A DNA stretch of 64,000 nt from Dryas octopetala (Eukaryota > Streptophyta > Magnoliopsida > Rosales > Rosaceae), in contig OY992840.1 of NCBI GenBank assembly GCA_963921425.1, positions 17,710,621-17,774,620 of the forward strand, in the 5' to 3' direction. Position 1 is the first letter of the stretch. Each line of letters starts with the position of its first letter. The notes under the pieces were generated by a model that did not search any database, was not told the DNA's origin, and saw only the letters and a list, made by a program, of their open reading frames with translations. Made by a program: the position numbers and the translations under genes. Shown here piece after piece: positions 41,443 to 53,782 of the stretch.

Positions 41443-43567
41443 GTTTGTGTTATTGTGTATGTTGAAGTACGTAGTTGATGAACAGCAAAAGAGAGGAATC
41501 GTATGAAAGGGAATAGGCCGGGGGTCTTTATAGAGTCCAAACCCAAGTCAATGGTAGGAAAACTTATCTGGGGAAAGGGATAAAAAAAAAAACAAAAACT
41601 TACAAAGCAGTGTTCAAAGCTAGCGCTTGTAGCTACCTTGAATATTGGAAAAGTTGAATTAAAATGGCTTAAATTTCTGGCTTCTACATTGTAATTATGA
41701 ATTAATTTATTAGTGTTAGGAAAAGTGTTGTGATCGCGTGAAATGGAATATACGGTGTTCAGCGCCTGTCTGCCGCCATGCATGCAACGAGGTGGGTTTC
41801 TTACTTTCTCACTTTGTTTTGGTGGCCTAGCCAAGCAGGTTGGCCGCATACAAACCTTAATTAGGGTTTTGGACTACTTTAATCCTTAATTTATTTAAAT
41901 TCCTGGGGTAATTAATAACAATATTAAAAATATATATATTAATAAAGCGTAAATAGAACATGTGGCATGGTAAAACTGAGTTTGAGAAGATCGAGAAGCA
42001 CATGCACCAAACCGGCTTGAACAAGTTGCAGCTGGGCCCCCCAAGGCTTGGTAATTTTTGTAGCATATTTGTTTAATCTTTTAGAAGGCTGCTTGTTCAT
42101 ATATATGGTCAACGTTTGACTGAATTTAAGAGGGGCCTCGTGCCAGGTGCCAAGCTAGTGTTTCATAAAGATGATATAATATAGAAAGCATATGAAAATA
42201 TATAAATCTTCACCGTCTTACATGATAAACCCCCGACTCCACGAGAAGGCACCATTAATTGTTTTCATGTTTTGTATTATTTGTTGAAAACAAAGTATAC
42301 CATTAGCATTAATTGAAAGCAAGAACTAATATATAGACATTGAAATATTAATTTGCCTTCGGACATACATGCACTTGGTGATGAGGAGGTTGATCAAACC
42401 ATGAATTCATTCCAACAGCAGCATTTTGAAAGTTGGAGCTCATTGAAGAACATGCGTGGACATCCTCAGCACAAATCAAGACACAATTACAAGAAAAAAG
42501 TGGAAATTAATTCCTGCCCCCAATAGAGGCCGGTGTGCCAACAATGAAAAGTTGGTTTGAGTTTTACATGCATCATCGATTTGGAATTTGAGCAATGGCC
42601 ACATGCATAATCGAAAATTCATCTTATATTTACTACAAAAGCATTTTTTTCTTTTTTTTATTCTTCAAAAGCATCATGCATGGTATAAACAGGTGAACTT
42701 CATTTGTCAATGGTCGCATTAAAAGTGCATTGCTCATAAGGGTATAACAAAATTAATCCTACTTAGTGAAATATTTCTATAATTTGCTGCTAGTAAGTAT
42801 ATACATACCAATGCCATGTTTCTTTTTCCTTGGCTTTGTTCTAAGAATTAACTTGTACCCCATTAACGTACGGGAAAAGTGCTTCAAGAATTTAGGGATT
42901 CTAAATTTGTGTGGGGATATGAAAGTTTGCACAACAAATTTCAAATAAAATAGCTTTTGGTTTGCGAGTTTGGCGTTCAAACATTACATGGGGATTCAAA
43001 TAAAAGGAAAGTTGGTTTGCCTTTACAAGACATGCTCACATGCAACCAATTAGTCTTGGTCTTATCAACAAAGAATGATATTTTGATGCATAGTTGGACT
43101 TTTACTCATAGGAATAGGAAAGGCCCAGATGAAACCCAAACTGAACAATATTTTGTCCCCACCGACAAAAATAGCTTCAGTCCTCTAATTAAAAGGAAAT
43201 TGCATATTTGATTGCCCAGTAAAAAAAAAAAAATGAAAAAAGAAGAAAAAACTACTGCTTTTAGATGGTGGGCCTGGCCTGTCATCCTTAGTAAGATCCA
43301 GTCACTTGTATTGAGAATAGGCTAAACTTTACAAAACGCAAGCCCATATCAATCTATACTAAGCCCAAAAGCCCACAACACCAGCAAAAACATTCAACGC
43401 GCCAAATCCAAACCCCAATTTTCCCGCCAAAACCTCACTCGGTGACTTTCTCTCGTAATTAGTTTCTCCCATGGCCATAATAAAAATCTAAAAGAAATTG
43501 GGAATAAGGACATCAAATCAAAGCCAACAGAACCCCAAAAGTTTCCGAGAGTCGCCGCAGCAGAGCC
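41443..43567. other. Divergent spacer upstream of RGF and CTF4 genes
   Basis: A 2.1-kb AT-rich region between two start codons. No coding sequence is recognised; an open frame of 140 codons at 41427-41849 has no family features. Promoters of both neighbours must lie here. The last 200 bases before 43568 are more GC-rich. Confidence 0.5.
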
Positions 43568-46500
43568 ATGAAGGTCCGATCGGTGAAGCTCCGAGAGGCC
43601 CACAAGCCCACGAGCGGCAGCAGCAGCGGGCGTCCGTCGTTCTGCTCCGTACTGTGGGACCAGCAAGCCTTCCACCTGGCGACAGCCTCCTCCTCCGACC
43701 CCAACATCTGCGTCCACGATTCTCTCCTCCCTTCCTGCGCTCCCAAGCTCCTCCGCCACCACCGCGACGGCGTCACCGCCCTCGCTCTCAGCCCCAACTC
43801 CACCTGCCTCGCCTCCGGCTCCCTCGATCACTCCGTCAAGCTCTACAAGTTTCCCGGTCATTATCTTATCTTTCTTCCATTTCTTTTCATTTTCGTTTTT
43901 CTTTTAGGGTTTTTGTTGTGTTTGATTTTTATAATTGGGGTTAAATTCATCTTTTTAAGATTAGATTTGGTAGATTCCATGCGATGTGTGAAATGTTGGA
44001 ATTACATGGAGTTATTGGGTAAAAAAACTCACTAATTGTTTGGGTTTCCCTATTTTTGCCATTCTAATCAGTTTGAATTGTGCTTGTTTGAATTTTTGTA
44101 ATTCAACTTTGTTAGGTGGAGAGTTCCAGACTAATATTACCAGATTCACGCTGCCAATACGCACCCTTGCATTTAATAAATCAGGGACACTGTTGGCTGC
44201 TGCTGGTGATGATGAGGGCATTAAACTTATTAACACAGTTGATGGCTCAATTTCAAGGGTTCTCAAAGGACACAAAGGACCTGTAACGGGCTTAGGCTTT
44301 GACCCCGTTGGCGAATACTTGGCGTCTATTGATTCAACTGGGACTGTGATATATTGGGAACTCCAATCTGGAACAACTGTGCATACCCTTAAAGGCATAG
44401 CTCCCAATTCTGGTTTAGACCTTTCCATCATGAATGTACTTAGCTGGAGTCCCGATGGAGAGAAGCTAGCTGTTCCCGGGTTGAGAAATGACGTGGTGGT
44501 GTATGATCGAGACACAGCTGAAAAGCTGTTTTCATTGAGAGGTGACCATACACAGCCCATTTGTTTCTTGGCTTGGTCACCTAACGGAAAATACATGGCT
44601 ACTTCTGGTTTGGATAGGCAGGTTCTCATCTGGGATGTTGATCGGAAGCAGGACATTGACAGGCATAAATTTGACGAGAGAATATGTTGCTTGGCGTGGA
44701 AGCCAATTGGCAATGCATTGGCTGTTATTGATTGTATGGGAAAGTACGGTGTGTGGGAGTCTGTGGCTCCTTCATCAATGAAATCTCCTACTGAAGATGT
44801 TCCAAATCTACAATCTAAGACCAGCAATGGTCTGCTTTATTTTGACGAAGAGGAGGATCAGGAGCTTAGCCCTTCTGGTAGTTTAAGTGATCTTGGTGAA
44901 GATAGTGATGGGGAGTCTGAACCACCTAGCAGGAAAAGACTACGAAAGAAGTCTGCATACGAGGAAGATTTAGATGAGGATAGTATTGATGACTTCAGCT
45001 TGCTCCCCAAAGTTGAATCCATTAAAAAAGCACGTCGTAAACACAGTGAAAGGATTGATAATGGGAATGAGGGACTAAGCAGAAAAATGGCATCTGCTAG
45101 AACAAAAATGCAGGATGCCTTCCAGCCAGGTGCTACTCCTGTGCAGCCTGGAAAAAGGTGCTTTTTGTGCTACAACATGCTTGGAGCTATTACTACAATT
45201 GAACACGATGGGTACTCCCATATTGAGGTAACCTATACCTTAAGTTTACTACTCCGTCCCTCCACATAGCGGCTTTAATTTAGAATATTTTCCATTAGCT
45301 AGGAGTGCTTTATGATACTGATATTTCAGTGTGTCTTGGATGCAGATAGATTTTCATGATACAAGCCGAGGTCCAAGAGTTCCATCAATGAACGATCATT
45401 TTGGTTTTACAATGGCTTCATTAAATGAGAATGGAAGTGTTTTTGCAAATCCCTGCAAGGGTGACAAAAACATGAGTACTCTCATGTATCGCCCATTTAG
45501 TAGCTGGGCAAATAATAGCGAGGTTAGATCATTGTTTTTGAAAAATTTATGTATTTATGCTATAGTCCGCTGTGGTAATTTAGATGTGCATGTGGCCTCT
45601 GAAAATGTTAACTGCCTATGCATGACGAATATAGGAATTTTAGTATAAGCTAACTTTTGATGTGTTATGCGAACGCAGTGGTCTATGCGATTGGAAGGGG
45701 AAGAAGTGAAGGTTGTGGCACTTGGTACAGCTTGGGTGGCAGCAATTACGAGTCTTAACTTCCTCCGTATCTTCACTGATGGTGGTTTGCAGGTTTGTTG
45801 ATGTACTTTAATCATATTTCGTCCATGGCTAATTGACTTCTTTGGGGGAATAAAATTGTTAAGTTCCTCATACCTAACTCATTCATGTGCTTGTCTCATG
45901 CTGACTTCTAATTGGGTCTTTCTACAAAATTAATAAAATGTACACCGTGAGTTGCTTAAAACAAAGATTTTTCATATACTTAATGTAAAAGGAATTGTTG
46001 GAATGATTGAGGGCAAGAATGGTACCCATGAGAAGAAGTTGTAAGTTTGGATCTGGAGGTTAGATGAGTGATGAGAAGGGATATTTGATGGAAGAAGACA
46101 AGTAGTAAGGGAGAAGTGGAAATTTCACTGTTATTCTTCTCACTTGAAAGACTAATGGACAGAAGAACATTGACATATTTGATATTATGAGCTAGACTTG
46201 CTCTCTGGTGACACATTTGAAACTTTTATGTATTACATTTTGTTATTGCATTTTTACAATTAAATTAACATTTGATGATAGTGAGTTTAGTTTCTTGACA
46301 TTTCTGTTTTTCTGAATGCATTTCATTGCAGAGACATGTTCTCTCCCTTGATGGACCTGTGGTGACTGCATCAGGCTTCAAGGATGAGCTTGCGATTGTC
46401 ACTCATGCTTCTGATTGTCTTCCCTCAAATGAGCAGGTCTGATTTTCAATTGATTAGCCATATTATATTAGAGTGCTGATATGTCCAGGGTTTTACCCGA

Positions 46501-48514
46501 TTCACCTTTTTTAATGTAAGAAATGTTGATTTATAAAATTCGAACACTGTAAGTCCAGAAGTGCATGTTTGATACTCTTGTCATAAAAAACTTTGATCTA
46601 CTATCCTCTTGTTAAAGAGCTGGTACCCATTCATTCCAGTAGGAAGTTTTGCACTGGTTAATGGTTTGCACCTGTTATCTCATACTATTTTCTATGGTGA
46701 AATGAAATTGTTTTTCTTATGAAACATGCAGATGCTTGAATTTAGAGTACTTAATATAACTAATGGGACCCAGTCTCTTAGAGGACGTCTGCCTTTGACT
46801 CCTGGTTCATATCTTACATGGTTTGGGTTTGGAGAAGAAGGGCAACTGAGCTCCTATGATTCAAAGGTATTTTCACTTTATTTTGAAGTCATGCCATCAC
46901 TATGACTAAAATACTGCTTTTGAGATTGGATATGAATCTACTTATTTCTTTGGTAGGGTGTGCTGAGAGTTTTTACTAGCCAATATGGTGGCAATTGGCT
47001 CCCACTATTCAGGTTCAAGATTCTTCTACTAAAGAATATATATGGAATGTCTCTCTAAATTAAGATCTCCTAATACAGCATTGGATTCTGTCATTTGATC
47101 CATAATAAATATCTGTTATGCAGTGCTAGTAAAGAGAAGAAGTCAGATGAAAGCTATTGGGTGGTTGGGTTGAATGCAAGCAAATTATTTTGTATAGTTT
47201 GCAAAAGTCCTGACTTATACCCGCAGGTACGGATAGCTCACCACCTCCTTCCTCTCTAATTTTTCCTTTGTAAACCATATCTTGACTATTCTCTTTTGCA
47301 GGTGATGCCCAAACCAGTCCTCACTCTGCTAAATCTTTCATTTCCACTGGCATCCTCTGATCTAGGAGCAGAAGCCCTTGAAAATGAGTTTATACTAAAC
47401 AACATGCGTCTCGTACAGGTCTGTCCTTTCCTCCCTCCTGACCTCATAGTCTTTATATTCTACCAGGCTTGCCTGACAGAACTTTTTTCAAATTTTGTTA
47501 CCTCGTTGTATGTTTGAGAAAAGAACTACCTGATTTTGCCTGTTATTCATACTGCTGTTCAATGGCTGAGGTGATCACATGTATGTAACTTGCAGATTCA
47601 AAAGCAAATAGAAGAAATGGCTAGTGCTGGTTTGGACACCACTTCACTTGATGATGAAGCTTTCAATACGGAAGCAGCTCAAGATAGATGTATCTTGAGG
47701 CTTATTGGATCCTGCTGCAATGGTGAGTCTTTTACAATTTATATGACATCTAGCCTCTTCCAGTGTTATAATCTTGATTCCAACAAAATGAAAAATATTA
47801 TAAGTTGCGACACTTGCTTCTGGTGGCTATTTCAGGAGATAAGCTTGTGAGGGCTACTGAACTTGTGAAGCTTCTGTCCCTGGAAAAATCAGTTAGGGGT
47901 GCAATCAAGCTTGTTACTGCTCTGAAGCTCCCTAACTTGGCCGAAAGGTTCAATAGCATATTGGAGGTAAGCTTTCAATATCCAACTACTAGCCTGCATC
48001 CTCTCCACCAGAGTTAGCCACATTGGAAACAAGTCTGTTTCTGTATTCGTCCTGCAGTTTCTTATGCTCTTATGCCTTCTAACAGGAAAGGTTGCTCAAT
48101 GAAAGTAAAGAAACCTTGAAAGCCATTTTCCCTAACTCAAACTGCAATGCATCATCCATCACAGATGATATTGCAGTGAACAAGACAATTAACTTAACCG
48201 AGAAAAGTAAGTTCTTTTCAGGGAATGATATTCCATTATCATCACCAAAATTGTCAGCTCCTCTATTTACGAAGAAAGCCAAGCCACAAGAAGCTAAAGC
48301 TGGAACAGAGATAACAGAAGAAAAGAAAACTGCAATGGTGGATGATATTGGGAAGGTAAAGACAACGGAGGCAAAAAATGTTGCAAAGGTGAGTAATGCA
48401 GCAGGAAACATGAAGGTAGGAGAAGTGTCTCAGGTACAGTCATCAAACAATCAAGAAAAAGTGAAGCCTCCTCAACGCCCATCTAATCCATTCTTAAAGA
48501 CAGTAATCAAGTAA
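43568..48514 (+). CDS. EOL1: CTF4/WDHD1 replisome adaptor (EOL1-like WD40 protein)
   Basis: Predicted 964 residues from twelve exons: 43568-43856, 44116-45227, 45346-45522, 45679-45792, 46332-46436, 46732-46866, 46957-47012, 47124-47226, 47302-47418, 47596-47722, 47836-47966, 48086-48514. All phases agree. The first 300 residues are WD40 repeats (TCLASGSLDHSVKLY, then EYLASIDSTGTVIYWEL and KYMATSGLDRQVLIWDV). An acidic, lysine-rich linker follows, then the SepB/Mcl1-type middle domain (KRCFLCYNMLGAITTIEHDG, then GFTMASLNENGSVF and TSQYGGNWLPLF). The tail is charged and ends in RPSNPFLKTVIK. The family trimerises, links the CMG helicase to polymerase alpha, and in Arabidopsis (ENHANCER OF LHP1) ties replication to Polycomb silencing. 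Length is close to the plant norm. The true last exon is slightly uncertain because a GTAAGG donor overlaps the stop. Confidence 0.93.
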
Positions 48515-49303
48515 GGTCCCTCTCATTTCACTAACAATAAGGAGATCTCAGCATGCTTAGAGATAATATGGGATTATACCATCGTGGATTAACATTCAAG
48601 TAATGCGGCTCAGATAAGGATTTGTTTTCAATTCTTTTTTCCTTTTTTTCTTTCTAGGAGTCACATCTATCATGTATGCAACAAAAGGTAAGATGTACGC
48701 TAATGAGGCACCGAAAGAAAATGGAATAGGTGTGCTATACTAGTTTTGTAAACATCAAGCTTGCCAATATGTGGCTATTTATTTCATTGTAATAAGCAAA
48801 TCATATTATTAATTGCTTGTATAGTTGTATTCTCTTTTTCCCTTTGAGAAGGTGCTCCATATGACTCTTTTGGCTGTTTTTGGTAATTATCTTTCATAAA
48901 ATGAAAAAATAGAATTGAAACTGAAATTATTACATCATTTGATAAACAAAGTTTAGCTAACATTGTTACATCATCTGATGTATCTCATTTGATAAACAAT
49001 TTAATGAGCACAAACAAATTTGATGAGCTTAATACAATTTTATTATTGTTAATATTCGATGTGAAATGAGCGAGTGACAAACAGCCAAACACACCTCTCC
49101 CTCTCGTTCGGGAACACGAAAAATGTGAGAAAGGCACGCACTAAAATCCACCAACCAAACAACACGAGTCTATACGACAAAAGACGAGGGCTAATTCCGT
49201 CATTTCGTCCTTGACACGTTAAAAACTTGAGAAATGAAATCCTCAAATTCACATTCACACCACACCGCCTGAAAACCAAAACCGAAGAAGTTTCTTTACA
49301 TCA
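48515..49303. other. Spacer and RING-H2 promoter
   Basis: CTF4 3' flank followed by the promoter and leader of the next gene; no separate gene seen. Confidence 0.5.
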
Positions 49304-50722
49304 ATGGCGGAGGTCACCTTCCTTCACCTCCACGACGCAGACGACGATCCTCACCAAACCCTAACCTTCGAATCCCTCCCCTACTGGGCCCACCACGACT
49401 TCGACCTCTACTCCTCCGATCCCGAATTCCCACCCTCCGATCGATCTCTCCGCGCCCACATCGTCACCGTCCACGAAGACGACGAAGGCGACGAAGACTG
49501 CGATGACCTCTTCTCCCAATACCAATCCACCATCCACGTCATGCAGAACGACGACGGCATCTCCGCCTCCGCCTCTGACCCCAATTCCATCTCCAACGCC
49601 TCCGACTTGTTGGACCGCGAGAACCAGGTCAATTTCGTCATGGACCTCTTCCAACAACGCGTCGAGCAGTCTCAGGTAATGGCTCGTTCCGTTTTGGTTT
49701 CTGAAGCTCTTAACGATTCCAGTTTTGGGGTTATTGAGGGGAATTGCGATGTGGGTATGGACGGTTTGGACCTCGATTTAGGTTTAGGGCTAGGCTCAGG
49801 GTTAGACTTTAGGCATTGTTTCGATGGTGATGGTGTTGACGATCCTGACGAGGATGATTTCTTTGTGGGGAGGAGGGTTTGTGGGTCTGAATCTGGTGAG
49901 GAAGCAGCGTCCAACATAAGTAGGGTTCATGTTGATCCATTTGAGAATTGCGTTCGGCTTGTTGGGTTTGCCTCCGATTCCGACGAGGATGACAATGGGG
50001 TTGTTGGGATTGATTTGCATTCTGTGGATGAGTATGGTGGGGGTCATGTCCATGATGATAATGAAGATGATACAAGCATCCCCCTCTGTTGGGATTCACT
50101 TCATTTGGAAGACCACAGGGAAAATAATGAGGATTTCGAGTGGGAAGAAGTTGACGGCCGCGTTGATGAGCGAGAGGTCTTCAGCATGTTTATTGTTCCT
50201 GATAATGAGGAATCAGGATCGGTCTCAGTTTCGGTTTTACCAGTGATTGCGCCTGAAGAGGAAGTGAGTGTGGAGAGAGTTGAAGCTTTGGGGAATTTGG
50301 AATGGGAAGTCTTGTTGAATGCAAATAATTGGGAGACGAACCCGGATGCTGAACCTTATACCGGTGATCATGATGATTATATCTATACTGCGGAATATGA
50401 TATGTTGTTTGGGCAATTTTCTGAGAATGAAAATGCATTAACAGGCCGGCCTCCGGCTGCCAACTCTGTTGTTGAAAATCTTCCCTCAGTGGTTTTGACT
50501 CAGGAGGATGTGGAGAACAGTAATGCACTTTGTGCTGTTTGTAAGGATGATATGAATTTTGGGGAACAAGCAAAGCAGTTGCCTTGTGCTCATAGGTACC
50601 ATGGTGATTGTATTGTACCGTGGCTGCGCATTAGGAATACATGTCCCGTTTGTCGTTATGAATTGCCTACCGATGATGCTACTTATGAGCGTAGGAGGAC
50701 CCAGAGACCTGCTCTGGCCTAA
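49304..50722 (+). CDS. RING-H2 E3 ubiquitin ligase
   Basis: A single-exon ORF of 472 residues. Residues 1-400 are very acidic and carry no known domain. Residues about 409-452 are a RING-H2 finger: CAVCKDDM, then LPCAHRYHGDCIVPWL and CPVCRYELP, giving C-x2-C, C-x-H-x2-H-x2-C and C-x2-C. The tail is short and basic (YERRRTQRP). This arrangement is typical of plant CIP8/RING1-like ligases. Substrates cannot be inferred. The coding region starts GC-rich and drifts to AT-rich. It neighbours a bZIP gene, an arrangement that resembles At5g08139 and At5g08141 as I remember them. Confidence 0.9.
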   Translation: MAEVTFLHLHDADDDPHQTLTFESLPYWAHHDFDLYSSDPEFPPSDRSLRAHIVTVHEDDEGDEDCDDLFSQYQSTIHVMQNDDGISASASDPNSISNASDLLDRENQVNFVMDLFQQRVEQSQVMARSVLVSEALNDSSFGVIEGNCDVGMDGLDLDLGLGLGSGLDFRHCFDGDGVDDPDEDDFFVGRRVCGSESGEEAASNISRVHVDPFENCVRLVGFASDSDEDDNGVVGIDLHSVDEYGGGHVHDDNEDDTSIPLCWDSLHLEDHRENNEDFEWEEVDGRVDEREVFSMFIVPDNEESGSVSVSVLPVIAPEEEVSVERVEALGNLEWEVLLNANNWETNPDAEPYTGDHDDYIYTAEYDMLFGQFSENENALTGRPPAANSVVENLPSVVLTQEDVENSNALCAVCKDDMNFGEQAKQLPCAHRYHGDCIVPWLRIRNTCPVCRYELPTDDATYERRRTQRPALA

Positions 50723-51670
50723 ATTACGGTCAGATATGATTTTGAAAGCTTTCTTGAGCATTAGGTTTTTGAAAATGTAGATACTGTTGTGGTGAAGAGT
50801 TTACATCTCTTTTTGGTTTAAAGAGTTTACCTTTCATTGTGAGGATAATATGATTGGTGGTGCTTTGTTTGTTTTGATGGGAGTATAAAAAAGTTGTGGC
50901 AAAATTGTTTTTCGTGGTTTATCATTTATACATTTGTTTTGCTTGTTTTTTGTTGGAAGACGATTCCTTATAATGATCAAGCATATAATGTAATAATATG
51001 GCGTTTACTCAATCCTAGTCTTTATTCGTATTCTCTTGGGTTGGTTCATTTTGATTCATCCAAAGGCTCATACTTTATTCATGTTATAAACATTTTACCT
51101 TGAGAATTTTGAAGGCATAAGCCACCGTATGGATTGGTTTATTCCTTGTTTGAAGGTGAACCACCAAAAACAAAACTACCGAATAAAATCAACCAATAAT
51201 TAAAAAAAAAACTATCAACCCAATGAAACATTTATCTTCAAAGATTCCCTTATTCCTCTTTATAAAAAAAAACCCAAAAGATTGACATCACAATGCAAGA
51301 GAATTTTAATATGGGAGAAATAAGAGAAAAAGAGTAAAGCATGCGCTTTTTAGGAATTGAAGCAAAGTTAGTGATCATCCATACCTAACATTGAAATTAG
51401 CTTTGTAATGGGTAACTTTTAACTGACTCTAAGCTCTACAAAAAATTTCTTGTATGACAATATACAGTAATACAGAGCCATAAAAAGGTTTATGATTATT
51501 TTTATTCCCAACCATCCTTGTAAACTTGGACACATAATGGCTGAGCCTCCACATCTAGTGAGCGTTTTCTTTTGGTAGTTTTGGAAAAATTGTTAGTGAA
51601 AATCAATGAAAAGATAATTCGTAGCGAGTTTCTCAATCTCAGGATACCTAGTAGTAATATTTTATACTTA
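50723..51670. other. Spacer, no gene seen
   Basis: Contains the 3' flank of the RING-H2 gene and AT-rich DNA up to the duplicated PPR fragment. Confidence 0.5.
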
Positions 51671-52052
51671 TGGATGTAAGAGGATAATAATGAAATACCA
51701 ATAAATGAGTCCGTTTCTAACCCATTACGTATCACAAATCCATGAATCTGTCTACCATACTGAATAAATTTCAGGTGGGCACAAGCTAAAAGGAGGCTAC
51801 CAATGCTAAACCAGTCAGGATCCAAGCCTGAATTTTTCATCCGAAGGTACAAATCCAAAGCCTTTTTTGGATCTCCATTTTGGGCATAGCCACCAATAAC
51901 TGCATTCCAGGAGCTCACTGTCTTCTCTTCTATACCATAGAAGACCAGCTCAGCAGAACTCAGTGACCCACATTTTGCGTAGGCAGCAACAAAAGCATTG
52001 GCTACCAGTTCATCATATTGAAACCCATGTCTGAATGAATAACCATGAAGTT
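51671..52052 (-). pseudogene. 382-bp duplicated fragment of the DYW-PPR gene
   Basis: This stretch matches 59674-60055, inside the intact PPR gene on the same strand, with the same length and only two differences that I can see (AATAATG for AGTAATG near 51688, and CGTATCAC for CGTAGCAC near 51731). It encodes about 125 residues of PPR repeats, such as SSWNAVIGGYAQNGDPKKAL, and has no start, end or flanking gene sequence. The copy is therefore a non-functional fragment of recent origin. The source gene is intronless, so reverse transcription and a DNA-level copy cannot be told apart on this basis. Confidence 0.9.
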
Positions 52053-53782
52053 ATTCACTAAAATGTTGAATATCCAAAAATACCCTTACACGTTGGATAG
52101 ATTACACTACGTGACAGTATATCGGTTATATCTAATAATTTTTCATGCATACTCTCTCTCTCTCTCTCATGAAAAGTTTATTAGTAATTTTTTATTTCCT
52201 TACTCTTCTGGTTTTCTGGGTGGTTTAGTGTTCCTCATGAACCAAGCTGCATTACTGTGGGTTGAAAATTTGTTACTACTTATCAACAATACATAAAAAA
52301 GGCATATTGGCAGCATTATATTATCATTTAAGATCAAATACAGGATATATATATATATATATGTATATCAAAATGACTTGAAAGAGCAAAAAAGTTGTTT
52401 GACACTCCTTTAATTCAATGCCTCATTTGGCAAAGAATATAAAGAATATTATTATTTAGTCCACGCCGATATGTTAGGGGAAGTCTCTGTTAATTAACGC
52501 GTATAGTCACGGGCTCACAGCTACTCTCTTTATAAGAGTATTGGGTTCAATTCAATATTTGCAAACCCCACACCACCGTCTTCTTCATTTGTGTCACTGT
52601 CAATGCCATGTTTAGAAATTCAATCCTAAAACCACTTACTGATCAACATGGTTATCCCAAGAAGATCGATAGAGTTAAATAGTTCCTTCTATATCTTCTT
52701 TCTGTGGAAACTTTTTGGTAAAAGCATTAAAGCACACCAGTTGGTGCTTATTATGTACATTGAGGCTTGAGCAGATGTTAATGACAGTCAACAGATTGGA
52801 ATAAGTACGCAAGAAAGTCTCAAAGTATATATTAAAGTTTTCAACTACAAAATAAAATTGAAGTTGGTGTTTATGCAACAATTATAGCAAAAGAAGCCAA
52901 GTGATGCCCAAAAGCCCATGATTTGTAAGTTTGTTTTGTTTCTTATTAATATATAACATCATGCACTAGTATATGGGCTCATGAAGGATTCATTTTTCAA
53001 TTTCCTTTGTCCCAAAAACTAGACTGATTTTGTACATAGAGCTCTTTAATGACATAGATTTTGAATCCTTGAATGTCAAGGAAGAGATATTTAGATCAAT
53101 TGGTTCATTAAGTCAAACTTATGTATGATTTTCTCAATCAAAATTATTGGAATTTCTCACTTGATTATTATTATTTTTTCTAGAAACAACCAAAAGAGAG
53201 CTTAAGAATTAAGTCTGTCCACAAATAGGCCACCTCTACTTATGTGTATGACCCATTAACACAAAGCTTGAAATCTTTCGGTTGAAAGATTAACCTGGAC
53301 CTGTCCATTCCATGAGGTCACTTATCTTCATGAAGAAGTAGCTCTTCCCTACGTTTATAGCAAATTCTAATTTCTCTGTTAAGCACATTACTGGTGAGAG
53401 ACGTTCCAAGTAAGTAATGCAAAACACCCATATAAGAAAATCAATGCTATCACCAACTCTAAATTGATTCATAATTTACACGCATATATTTCCTAAAAAT
53501 AACATATCTGGAGGTATTGCTTTCAAATGTTGTCATTGATCTTCATGTGAAGACAAAAAGTTAAGCAAGAAGCTCATATGCTTGCGTCTTTGCATCAATT
53601 AATCTCCCACCCTACCCCATCTCATAAACTTCATTTGTAGTAAAATTTCTTAATGCGTGAATGTCAAGAAATCTATATATAGTTGCTAGAAGCTCAATAT
53701 AAAAATCACTGTGGTTTCTTCCTCTAAAACCCCTTCTAAAATTTCTCTCTCCCTAATCTCATAGTCACCTAAAAGTTCTTCC
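52053..53782. other. Spacer and bZIP promoter
   Basis: AT-rich. Microsatellites: CT run at about 52150-52168 and AT run at about 52342-52362. The final 100 bases are a pyrimidine-rich leader without any upstream ATG, unlike sucrose-controlled S1-class bZIP genes. Confidence 0.5.

Noticed and set aside
41427..41849. 140-codon minus-strand frame upstream of the RGF gene
   Set aside because: Overlaps the RGF first exon in another frame and has no family features.
43394..43861. 155-codon minus-strand frame over the first CTF4 exon
   Set aside because: Antisense shadow of a GC-rich exon.
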